A DNA stretch of 64,000 nucleotides. Origin: Acanthaster planci. Its lineage: Eukaryota; Echinodermata; Asteroidea; Valvatida; Acanthasteridae. The notes under the pieces are model-generated. The model saw only the letters and a program-made list of their open reading frames with translations, had not been told where the DNA came from and did not search any database. The stretch's first letter is position 1. Every line of letters starts with the position of its first letter. Of this stretch, positions 25,153 to 38,100 are shown piece after piece. The stretch covers positions 309,736-373,735 of the forward strand of contig NW_019091557.1 in NCBI RefSeq assembly GCF_001949145.1, read 5' to 3'. Position numbers and translations under genes: made by a program.

Positions 25153-28100
25153 GTAGATTTTGACTCTGGAACGATAAAAATTCGTATCACTAGCCCTACA
25201 CCGTACACGTCATTGCACTTTGGTGCAATTCGATTTATGATCCAGTCATTTCCTTCCTCCATGATTGATCCCGCCCAGCATAATGAAATCACTCTGTGTT
25301 CTATTTTTTGAATTAGCATCTATAGAATTCTAAACTTCGAACGGAAACGGCCCAGTCATTAAAGGTAACCCGCTGAATGGCAAAAAAGGTCTTCAAACTG
25401 CTCGATCGTGGCGACAACCGGCCATTAAATTAGTCCTAGACATAAATAGTGCATGCATGAAAGTTGCAACGTCAATAAAGGTCCCAGACAAAATCCTGTT
25501 AATAAACTGCTTACCCTTCATATTATGAATGTATAGGCTTCTGAAAATACTTGAAGCCTTTACCAAGCTGTTGGTGTCCACTGCTTTTGGAGCCCCTTTT
25601 GGCGTAATCCTCCACAAACCCGAAGATTACCTCGGGAACCACGGAAAGTTCCCGTCCTTTTTATACAGCCACCGTGACACGCAAGTCCCCTACAGCCTCG
25701 TTTTCAGTTGCATTGAATACAATTTGCATAAATATTAAGAAAGGCCTATACTACAATTGAGGTCCGAAAATGGAAAGCGAGGCTCCAGCGCTTGTCACCA
25801 GCGCTCTGCCATTGGCGTAGCATACTTATGGATAAGAAGGGCCTTCTGGACACTAACGTATATTATGGCCCCTACGGAACACTAAAAGCGGAGTAGGCCT
25901 ACCACATCAGCAGTATTTTTTGCTCTCTGAGGGTTTGACCTTACATAAATATAACTGGCGGGGCTTTTGGCCACAAGACATAATTTCGAATTTACAAGAA
26001 GTATTGCGTTGTGCAAAGATACCCGGCACAATCTTTGATCTTGTCGCAATACCTAATGCTCCATGGTATGATGGTTTGAATAAAATAGTGTGACAGACTT
26101 TGTTTACACTTTTGGACATAGCATTACGCGTTTATAGATACAAACTATACAATGAAACATTATCTTCCAGGACGAGCAGAAATCATCACGAAAAGAGAAT
26201 TTATTAGTCTGAGAAACGCGAGGTATGACTCCCCTCCCCGAGTCGGCACTAAATTCACCGTTTTTAAGTATGTCTTGGAAATCTGTTTACCCATATTAAA
26301 AAAGTATGATGTCCACGGTATCGAATTGACAAAATGCATTTAAAAAACCAAATTTGTTTGTTTCCGTTGTTGATTATATTCAGGAATCGACAACTAAGGA
26401 TATTGGTACCCGAACACAAATTTCATTGACATCAGAAGGTGTCTAGATTAGGTCTATCTGGAGTATGTCGCATTTGTGACGGCAGTAATCGAAAGTCGGC
26501 ACCCAATGAAACTTAATAGTTTACTTCGACTTCATTGACAAACGACAAACCACCCCACGTGCGTCAGTGGACGGTGAGTAGTTTGAAAGGATGAGCGAGG
26601 GTGCTTTCGTAAAAGTCAAATTGCACAAGGATAGTACAATTTAATATTGGCTCCGCAAACGTAAGCCGAGAGACCTCATTTAATCGCTACCACTTCTACT
26701 ATGGATTATCCCATTGGCCTTTAGACGATTTGGTTCAGTCAGGTTGTCCGTTTTGCACCTGTACCCTCCAGAATTGATAAATGTCCGATAGATAGAATGT
26801 AGTTTCACCTGCTCATATCCGAAAGCCTGCAGTATGTCTCAAAACTAAACGCATATTGACACCGTATCACTAAACTAAACTTCGCATAAACAATATGAAG
26901 CTTTAGTTCATGACGTATTACGAATCAATATTCAGGTTATGCCCCTGGCTGCAACGATTTTAATAAATACTTGAGGGTTTTTTTGGTTGGTTCAGAAATT
27001 GTGACTGCTAGTTCCTGTAATACCAAACAGCACTGATGAAAAATTTCGCAGCATGGCTCGACCGAGAACATTTCGAACCGGTTGCTACGCAACGGCATAA
27101 ATTTCATGTGTACAGCACGTGCATCCCATTCCTCATTTTTGTCCCACTGTCCCCAAGGGCATTTTTGCTAGGATACAACCGCAATCCTGCTAAATCCGCC
27201 AACTGCCTTCGTACCAAAAACTGGATATAGCCTCAATTTGCGATCATCATCCATTGTTTCTCGTGTTCCCTTGGATGTGTATCACGATACTGCTGCCTGG
27301 TAAATCCTTCCGAATCCTCCGGCAATACACCTACGGCATAATGACGTCAAGCTTTGTTTACACATGCGCTTTTCTATACGACATGCCGAGTACTCGACTC
27401 GGACAAAGGTCCACCAACGCACGCCCCCACATGAAAGTGCAAAAAAGGAGTGACGTTACTGGGCTTTAGGTCTATTCCTGTCAATATGTTGAGGCAGTGC
27501 GAATTGTACCCTGGATGATTTCTGGTGCAATGCATGATCTTGTCATCCATTTAAGCAGGGCTGTGCGTAAATAACACCAGTCCAGGCCCAAAAAAATTGA
27601 TTCAGTCAATCCTTCTGAATCAGCTCTGCGCACATTTGTTGACATATAACCTCACTCCTTATAAAACACACTCAGGGAATTGTGGAAGACCGGGTACAGG
27701 TTAAGGTTAATGACAGCTTTCTCACGATATTTTTTCAATTTTTGCCAGGCAAAAATCATATCAATCACGAAGCAGTAACGAAGCCTCCCTAAGGCGTGCA
27801 TACTTGCCTCGAAGACATGGATCTGGACAAATTAAAATACAATAATTCCAAGAGTACGATCATGTCAGAATGGTCATTGATTATATTATTTATATAACTA
27901 CATCAGAATGGATATCACATCGGAATGATCCATTGATAAATGTTATTTACATAACTCTGCCGCAGATTACAAAAAGGGTTACTATAATGTATGTTCTCGA
28001 AAGAAATTACTGAAATAAAATCTGGAACAGATTTAGGATTCTATAATCAAAGTCAAATGTAATGACTTGACAAGAATTCCCTGTGCTGTATGCATAATGA

Positions 28101-28415
28101 GTGTACATCAAGTTTAAAATCTCTCTGAACAAAAACAACAAAACTTGACAAAATAAAGGTGGTGACTAAAGGTACTGGAAGGCTAAAATTTAAAAATGAA
28201 ATAAAAACTGTAATGCACATGGAAGCAGAACGGAAACATGAAAACAGCCTGAACTCACTTTGTTTGGTAGCATTGGCAGAAAAAAACACAACACTACAGG
28301 AGCTTTTTAAGGCAGCCTGCCTACTTATTACCAAAAATAGGCAACAGGTTGCAAAGAAACAATAAGGCCTCGTAAATGCAAGTCTGTGCAACAAACAATT
28401 CAAAGTCCACTTTGT
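25153..28415. other. No gene recognised
   Basis: About 3.3 kb. Short frames lack motifs. The stretch nearest the downstream gene (about 28.0-28.4 kb) may include 3' flanking sequence of the NUDT5-like gene. No repeats with clear ends were seen. Confidence 0.4.
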
Positions 28416-28421
28416 TTTATT
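28416..28421 (-). terminator. Candidate poly(A) signal of the NUDT5-like gene
   Basis: The plus strand TTTATT reads AATAAA on the minus strand, about 595 bp after the stop codon at 29016. It is one plausible signal; earlier or later sites cannot be excluded without transcripts. Confidence 0.35.
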
Positions 28422-29015
28422 TTAAAGGATATTTGAAATGATCCCAGCCTACCTCTGTGTCCCGATTGTTCAGTGTTTAAAATCACTCGAATGAGTGACA
28501 AAATTAATCCCAATGCACATATACAAAATGTCTCCTTCACTGTAAGAGTTTGTTATAAGTCACTTGATCCTCAATTTCTTACATTCACAACCAAGTAAAA
28601 TAAAATCAGGGTAGGTTTCCATCTCAAAGTGGTGGGGCATTGCAAGCATCCATCGGTCTCTAAACCATTAATCATTATGAAGCCAGGTTAACTTCCCACT
28701 TACATGCTTATCAATGCCTACTGGCCCACAAACAGGAGATGGTATAAACTAACCCTGGCGACTATCTTAATGAGGCTCCATCATTTCTCACTAAGGTCCA
28801 GTCCCTTGGAGACCAGAGGAAGATGGCAAAAGCTTGACCTGCATCACTCTAGCCTTACAAAGGGGCCAGTTCGGTATTCCAATAGTGCCTGTCCAAAATG
28901 AAGCAAGTCCGAGGTCAGTGGGGCCCATCCACCAACTTGCACACGTGCTCTGTTCTGAACTAGCCTTGCCATTTTTGAAACACCGATCTGGCTCATGATG
29001 AGTGGTCTGCCGATA

Positions 29016-29140
29016 TCATTTCTTGAAGAGCCCTTTTTGCTGCTCCAGGTCTACATCCTCTGCTTTGTGCTGGCACTGATGGAGCGTGGCTGCGTAGGTA
29101 TAGACCCTGGAATCCACAATGTCTCCTGCATCACTCAGTT
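29016..29140 (-). CDS. NUDT5: NUDT5-like coding exon 8 (last)
   Basis: The acceptor is tgtaccacag. The first two bases complete a Glu codon begun in exon 7. It encodes ELSDAGDIVDSRVYTYA and then a hydrophilic tail LEQQKGLFKK before TGA (29018-29016). VDSRVYTYA corresponds to VDARVYSYA in human NUDT5. The tail is longer and more charged than the vertebrate end. Confidence 0.85.
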
Positions 29141-32100
29141 CTGTGGTACATGTACGGCAAAAGGATGACCATGTTCACATTTTGTTGAAATTGGTGACAT
29201 AAAATGAACATTTAAGCCATGAATACTCAATGCTAGGCTCATCATCGAGTATTTAAACTGCACAGACTAACAATGAGAACCGAGCTGGACCAAGAGTAGG
29301 TGCGGTCTTCCTAGCAAGGGGGACTCCCTTGGCAGTGACTACACATCGCTGGTTCGTGAATGAGAGTGAAACGCAGGCATTGCTGTCACATTGCTACCAA
29401 CCGAATGAGCACTCCAGACCAGCGTGGCTCTTTTCAACTAATGAAGGGGTGCTTCTGCTCAGGTCGGATAAGCCGCCACTGCCAGGTAACAAAGAAACTT
29501 GTCTTCATCCCAAATGGAGTCCATATGTCTGAAGAACCCAGACACCATCCAGGATGGCTACACCACTTTTCATTAGGGATGTCATTCTTTCATATACACC
29601 ACATCCATTTTTATCTTTCTCAAAAATCTCCGGGCAATCTCCAAAAGACAGAAAGACTGCACCGAGCATGACATCAAGTTAGAATCAGTGGCAATCTATT
29701 TTACTTTTGCACGAAGGGTTTCCAAGACATGATATTTTTTACACATCACATCTCAATTGTGAGCTCACTAATATGCAAAGCCTCAAACTGCATTTGACTT
29801 TAAAACTGATCACTGGGGATTTCTGCATCTGTCACACAATATTTCAACAAATCTTGCCAACAAATGCCATGCCCCGCCTTATTTATGATTCACACTTGTC
29901 TAGATTTGAATTAAAAACAAACGCAGTGTACCTTGAATAGAACCTTTTCTAACATATATTAACAAATTCTCCAGATGCACCTGACAAGTACAGTACACGC
30001 CATGAAGACTGATAAATATGAGGGTTTTTTGGGTTTTGTTTCTGAAGTGCATATTTCAGTGAATCTCATTGCATTCAAAAATTTGAACTTCCACCAACAC
30101 TGTATTAGTGCCAAGCACAGTACAGTAAAGTCAAGACTAATCCATACCATCTAGTTTTTCCTTGAGTTCGTGCAAAGGTGCATGGATAACCTCAATAAAT
30201 TCCCCTTCATCTGCAACAAACAAGCAAACAAGATATATTTTGTAATCAACATATTCAGATCTTAACACAATGCTCCAAAGTTTACACCCACACGACATCA
30301 CTGCTCATCTTGACGAAGGCAGTAGTAATAGTCTGCTAGGAGGCAAGCCTTGTCTATCTGAAACCCCCCCCCACTGCATTCACATTAAAATGTAAAAACT
30401 GTGGTGTAATAAAAACACGACTATAAGTAGAGCTCAATTGCTTGTTCTATTCAGAGGTGTTAAGTGGGCTCCAGCACTTTAGCAAACACACGTACACACA
30501 GGTAAAGTTTGAAGTGTAGCTGCAGCCATTTTTTTTCTTTTCTGCAACTTTGTACTCTCCTTCAATGTATGGAAGTCTTTGACATCCCCACGGGTTGAGA
30601 AGTACACTTCTTGAAATGTTTAAAGGATCCAGAAAACGAATTTTTCTTAGAATCACTTTGTGAGTATCTCTGACCGTTTGACATCTTTTTTAAATTACGT
30701 GAACTGAACGGCGCACTTTTTCAAACATTAAAAATTGACCAAGTATTTCTGGGCATGTGAGGGTGCTTTTGCTTTGACATAAATCCAGGAAGACATTTTT
30801 CAGGTTGCATGTTTTCATGTTCAAATTGTGAATCCCAGATTTGCTGTTTGGGAACATTTCTGTAAAAGAGATTTTTGCTGGATTATTGCCGTATACTTTG
30901 CCAAAGGAAATGAAATCTGCCATGGCAGTGGTAAAAAAATCTGGAAATTTGCTGTGAACTAATCAGTGCAACATTGAGATTCAGTGCCTAGGATGACATC
31001 ATAGTTCTGCTCATGAATATGCAAATACCATAAGCATAAAAACCACAAAAGCATCAAAATATGGGTTAAAATTGCAAAACAAAAATTTAAAATGAGGTTA
31101 ATTGAAACCCAAAGATGAATGAAATTCTTCTGGAAAAATTGAAAAGGCTTAACATGTCTACTTCACTAATTGGTTGGTTCAAATCATACCTAAGCAATCG
31201 TAGTCAGTCGGTAAATATTGAGGGTAGCATATCAAAGGTTCTGCCACTAACCATTGGTGTCCCACAGGGTTCAATATTAGGACCGCTTTTATCCATTATT
31301 TACACAAGTGATCTGCCATCCTGTATCCCATCAAATTGTAACTTGTATATGTATGCAGATGACTCCACTCTAACGTGCAGCTCTTCCAATATTAATGAAA
31401 TAGAAAGGTGTCTGAATGTACATGTAGCTCTTGACAGAATTCTACATTGGTGCTCAAGAAACAAACTTGAACTAACAAACCAAATGCATGCTTACTGGCT
31501 CAAGGCAGAAAACCGCCAATACAGAATTGAACCTCTACATTGCTAATAGCCTAATTGTCAAAGAAAAATCTTGCAAATGCTTGGGAGTTATTATCGATGA
31601 AACACTGAGTTAGGGTTCACATGTTGATTATGTAAGAAAAACAGTCTCATCTAAATTAGGTATGTTAAAACAGAATCCGGAACTATATCAAAGTAGACTG
31701 CAAACCCTTTTCATAAGCTTAGTTATGCCAACTTTATAATACTGTTGCACAGTACGGGGAGGAAGATACATATCCCACGATACCATTCTTAACAAATGTC
31801 TAAAAAGAGCTGCACGGAGAATCCTCAAATATACCTCTCACCCCCTCAGTGAATATGTTTGCTACACTGAACTGGGTACCATTTTCTGAGAGAGTCAGAT
31901 CTAAAAAGACTGTTCTTGTTTTCAAATGTCTAAACAAATTGACTCCGATGTACATGTATATGACAAAATCTGTTTATGCCATTCACACAGATTCGTGAAA
32001 CAAGATACTCAGTTACATGTAGCAAGGCACTTAAAGTCCCTTTAGTCTAAAAAGAATGCTAAGCTCAAAGTTTTGTGGTGAAAGGTGCAAAAATATGGAA

Positions 32101-35100
32101 CAATTTGCCAGAGCAACTCAGAAGTATAGACTCCTTAGGGGCATTCAAATCAGAACTACAGAAAGCCATGACCAGTGCCATGTAGTCCAAAATGCTGATC
32201 TATGGAGTTGTTAACTTGGCTGCCAATGTTCATTGGAGCCAGATCGGGAATTTCCCCATGTTCTTTTTTCCCATAGGGTATTTGCAGGGTTTTCGCCCAT
32301 CCAGTAATCAGTATTTAATTAATGCCTTGATTATTTAAATGTTCACATGTGTGTGATATTTTAGTGGTTTGTATTTGTAAATTTAAATGTTTGTCGTATT
32401 TGTCAATTTTACTTTTCGTTGTGAGTTCTAACTATTTTATAAATTTGTAATGATCGCAGGGCCCCAATGGAAACCACTTTTTAACTGTTTGGGCGTACCC
32501 TGGGTAAAGAAATGGAATAAATAAATAAAATAAATTTCAAGGGTTTTTAGTAAAATTTATAAAATATTTCTATTTCCTGGTTCCTCTTTAAATTATCCAT
32601 GCTTTCTTGGACAACTGAGGGTGCCGTTGCTGTGATGCCATCCAAGGCAGATATGTTTCAGTGCAAAGGTCTTTCTGTTCAAATCGTGAACCCAGAATTA
32701 ACTCAATGAAAACGTTTCTGAGAATGGGTTGGTGGCATGCTTGCTTATTGCTGGAAACTTACTCAACAATAAATCATCAAAGAAAGCAAAATTGAGGCTG
32801 GTAAAGTCTAAAAAACATGCAGGGATCTTCTCTGCACAAACCAATGTACATGTAACATTTAAGGTTTTCCTCCTGGGATGAGTGACATCACAGTTTTGCT
32901 AAAAAATACGGAAATGCACATTAGCACAAAAACCAAATAAGCAGCAGAATGCCCTTTAAACAGTGAGACAACAATTAGAAACAGGGTTGACTGGGACACA
33001 GGGGTGAAAGTTGGAAGTTTGTTTGTAAAACTTACATTATTGTGATCCTTTTATACACTAACACACAAACACATGTATGACACCAAATGATTATCAGCAT
33101 CATTTTTGGGAGCAGGGGGAAGGAACCTGAAATCGGGCCACTGGCAGTCTTCAATGCATGTACATGTACATCTCTGTTTATCCATTTGATTGGAGGTATC
33201 CCCTCACAGACAAAGAGTAAAAAAACCTAGTGGGAAAACTGTGATGACAAATGTGGCAAACAGTGCACAAGACCAAACATTGTAACACGAAAAATGGTTA
33301 CCCACGCTCAATGCGTCCCATGCCAGACTCATACACAAAATCAGTGATGTTTTCCCCAAGACTGGCATCTCATCCCTCAAGAAAAAGCTACGCCCATTTC
33401 TCCTTCCAGCACGGAACAGATTGTCACAACCATGAGGGGTGTCCCAACATGCACTGTTGCTGTCACCGCTGGTCATAATCTGTTTAGCTACGTGTACATG
33501 TAATCAGTTCTGGACACTTTCTGGCCTAAGAAGTGCAGATGCAAAGAACACACTCTCTACCAGTGGCTACATACATGTGCATATAGTTTTTTGTATAGCT
33601 GCATTCTGCCAACTGGCAAAGAGGTCAGATATTACACACAGCAAGTTTCTGTGCTAGGTTGATATATGGCAAACAGCTGTGAATGCCAGTGGCTTTCCCA
33701 CATGATGTAAACAAACCAACAATCAGAAAAATTGATGAGCTACAACAAACACCTTATTGACACATGTGCACATTCCAATTTAAGCGCTTTTAAACTTTTG
33801 TTTCACTTGAGCTTGCAAGGCAATGTATTGATTTGGGATTTGAAGAGTTGTAAAGTGCTACGTTCACAGAATGGACTGTGGGTGCAGTAGATCAGCTGAT
33901 TCAGAATGGAAGATATTGTGACCGAGATAAAACTGGCTAGGCCTGTGCCGAATATCTGAATATTCAATCGATTATCAAATATTTGAACGTTATTTTCCCA
34001 ATTAATGTATATTCGAATGCAAAATTCATGAAAAAGAAGGGAAAATTCTCTTTTGTTTTAAATGAGAAAACTGTACTATGGAGGCTTGTTTCAAGCAGAT
34101 TCAAGTGAAAAGCAACAAAAATCTTATGATTCAAAAAGTAAATTATTCATTAAAAGCATTAAATAGAAATAGGAATATAGGTTTTCAACCAGGCAAGAAG
34201 TATTGTTAGTCTCTTAAATCTCACTAACTTACTCCTAAACGTGATGAGAAGCTATTGTAGTGATTACAATGTACAACTGCGCGTGTTATTGCAACTGATT
34301 TTGTATAATGGTTTAATCATCAACAATCTTTCAGACGGTAAAACCAGTTTTGAATCACTCAAAGGTTTTTATATTTTCTGCATCCTCCTGAATTTGTTTT
34401 GCGTAATTAGTGGCTCTCTGTTTTCTGTCAACGTAAGTAAACACTCCTCCACACTAAATTTTCAAATAAATCTGTTCGCCACAGAGAAACCCAAACCTGC
34501 TAGTCAGACAGGACCCTTGTTTTCTCCTTTTCATTTTCCCTGTGTATGCAATGAGAACAAATCCAATTATCCATTTTTCAATCTCCAATTGTCTAACCCA
34601 TCCATTAATATTGAGGCAATTTGATTCTCCCATAAGACATTCATCATGAATATAGGGATAAGGTAACTTCATCCAGTCTTTCTATAAATAAATCATTCTT
34701 AACTGAACTCATTCTTTTAGGAAGAAATGATAATCTTTGACTTGGCAAACAAATCATGCCAACTAGTATTGTAAGGGAAAGAAATGTTGCATGCTTATGG
34801 GCCATGTATTGATGCAAGAGTTGGGTAGTTGAATAAAGCAAGCCATTAATTCATTAGTTTCACTCCATTAGCTCTGGTCTGACATGATTGGTGGCCAACC
34901 TGAAAGGTTGGCTTACTTGTACATGTATTGTAGCCATGGTTGGTGACCAACCCTTTACAGGCTTACATGTACAAGTATGGAAGCCATTTACATGTACAGG
35001 GCTGTGCTCTTGGTGAAAACAAAATCATACCTGACCTTCTTTTCAGCCTTTCCAGTCAATACATTTTGTACGTGTACGAGGGACAGTGTGATTTGTGTCT

Positions 35101-38100
35101 CTTTGTGAAAAAGCAAAATGCACTTATCAAGATTTTGGCTCCTAACAATCGTAATTGTAAAAAATGCTACTTTCAATGCGGGTGGCTCTTCATAAAAACG
35201 GTGCCGACATGTGCATCATAGTTCAGCAGCAGTATCTCTCTTTCATATCTCATCAGTGGCAGAACTAAAGACCAACTAAAGGAAGACTCTCAACCACTTA
35301 GGCGTTAGAAGAATGACTAATTGACGTGCAAGTACAGTGTAAATGCACCATGCGTACACTATTAGAAAAATGGGTTGATGCATGTGCCCAGTCCAGTCCA
35401 TGCATTATGAGGCATTTCTCAAAAGCTCGGCTGTACCTTTGATCTTCAGCTAGCCTCAGAACCATTTGCAAGTTGTTAACCCTAACAGAGATTGAAGGGG
35501 GTTCTTGATCATTTAATCACTGGGGGGGGGAGAATATGCCCAGGAGAGCTTGGCTGATTTTCTAGGAAAAGAAATTGTGCACGTAAAGCCGTTCAACGTG
35601 TGCGTACCGCTACATCTGAAAGGTCTCAATGACAATCTGACATAGGGTTCTGTTGTAATGTTCATTTATATTAATAATGTTCATGCCTAACCATGTGTCA
35701 GCCGTATGCATCGAGCACGTCAATGGGAGAAGTTTTTCGAGTGACCAGTCTTTGAAAAATGAGCATTCATTTGCAAGAACAGCACATCCAATTGGTGTCA
35801 AAATGATCATAAGACCTAACTGGACAAAACCCCAACGGGCCAGAAAAAATACAATGCGATGATATCAGAGAAACTGTGGGGAGGGGCTGAATGTCCGACC
35901 CCTTACTATTGTGGCTAATGGCCACAATGAATGAAAATGGACCAGGCTGTATGCACTTCATGACACACAAATATCAGCTAGGGGTCAGTATGTCACGAGA
36001 CAATATATGCTGACCAATATTGATCTTCCTCTACAAACAGTTCATCTTTGGCAGTCAACACTAATTTACTGTATAATTGAATAAAATCCTGCCCCCGTCA
36101 GTTCATGGCAGTTTGAGAAATGACCCAATTGGGATGTTTATCAGGAAAGGACTGCTACTGACCACAGGCTGACCTTTGGTCCTTTAAAGAGGACTGTTAC
36201 TGGCCACATCTAGATTTAATTGCTTTTATAAAAGCCTAGGGAACGTGGTATTTCCAATATTTGGCATGAAACTGACCTCTAGGTGACTTTGCCCCAAATC
36301 TGCAAACAGCGGAAATGAAATTTGCAACAGGGCCCTAACTGACCAAAGTGCATGTGGGTGAAACTGATGAAAAAAAAGAGGGCACAAAGCCTTTTTGTCC
36401 ATTTTCCAGAGAATGACCACTGCTGACTACTGAGCAACCTTCAACTCAAATCAGCTACGACTTTGCCCCAAATCTGCAAACAGCAGAAATGAAATTTGCA
36501 AGAGGGCCCTCACTGACCAAAATGCATGAAGGTGAAACTAATGAAAAAAGAGGGCACAAAGCCCTTTTGTCCATTGATGACCACTGCCGACTACTGAGTG
36601 ACCTTCAACTCAAATCAGCTACAACCTTTAGAGGGCTCCAGACAAGGAAGTATTCAACTACATATGGCTACAACCAGCTGAGCAATGCCGCAAAAGAAGT
36701 TGCTAATCGATTTTTTTTTTAAATGGCCACAGTGCCCACTAGGTGACCTCCAGCAAAAGGCTTTGTCTGGAGATTAGACTGACCGAGTTTGGCCCTTATC
36801 TGATGAAGACTGTGGGAGAAGCATTTTTTCATAATTTTCCATCAAAGAACCCCTAGACCGTTAAGTAACCATCTGACCACATCCCACATGAAAACTTGGG
36901 CCATTTGACAATATAGCCAAGTTTGGTAGAAATTAGTCAAAGCGTTCGGTAGTTACAACACTATAAAGCTTTATCTTAAGAGAGAAAAAACGTTACAAAA
37001 GGACCGCAATATATCAGCCGATGCTGCACACCAACTGACACAAAGAAGAGTCCTCTTCAGCTTTAAATCAAAGGCTTTAATGAATCTGTGACAAAACTCA
37101 GTTTGACTAGCACTCTCTGTAGTCAAAGACCTAAATATCTGGCAAAGCCAAAGATGGCTGCGATTCCCAGCATAACTTTATTTTTGCAAAATAAAACTCA
37201 GAGGTCCCACAACAGAGCAGTATTTGCTTCCATACACTTGGTGTACAGATTCCAAAATTCACATTCAACAATCCATTACCTCCAAGGACCTGTGTGTACA
37301 AAATAACAGGGAAACTGGCATTTAATTACTGCTGTTAATATTCCCTACCAGGGTACGCTATAACACTCTCGATGCTACTGTCACTGCAAATGACTACTGG
37401 ATACACATCCTTTGGTGTGAGCTGGTTAAAGATCCTGCAAAGTTACTTGCTGGGACACAGTCACAGTTTTAGCCAACTTGTGGATGACAAACTAGAACTG
37501 GCCACCAATACAAAAAACAACAGAGTAATATGCCTTTTGTGAGTGAAATTTGAAGAAAAACTGGTACACTGAGTTCTTCAATTCACGTGAACATAGCAAT
37601 TTCAATTCTCCATCCTAAAGAGACTGTTGCGATACCTAGAGAGTCGGGGCAAGCTTTTGCTTAGTTACATAAGAAAGGACTTGCACCGATACACTGTTTT
37701 CAATCAATAAGATGGACACAAAGGAACCAGTCCATTCCAGAGATGGTGGTCACTATGTACATGTAAAAGCTTGCCCCAAATCACGGGGTACAGCAACAGT
37801 GTCTGTAGTCTGGGGAATTCCGATTGTTACATTTACATGTAGGTGCAATCAGATTACGCAGTGTATCAGAGTTTCTGCAAATTTAACTTGCAAAAGGCTT
37901 ATTGACACAATGCAAACAATCAAAGCAGCTGTCAATGCACTAAACACTAAATCAGAATATATCCACCTTCAACGCCAATGCAGTCAATGAGGACAAAAGT
38001 TGTTGCCAACCAAGAACTGAAGCTTCTGAACCCCCCACCCCATATAAAATGATAGGCAAGGTTTCTATTTTTAGAAAGTCTATATTTACATGTACATGTA

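Noticed and set aside
28053-28403. 116-codon minus-strand frame after the NUDT5-like gene
   Set aside because: Its composition is that of a reverse-read A-rich region; no motif, and it probably lies in 3' UTR or flank.
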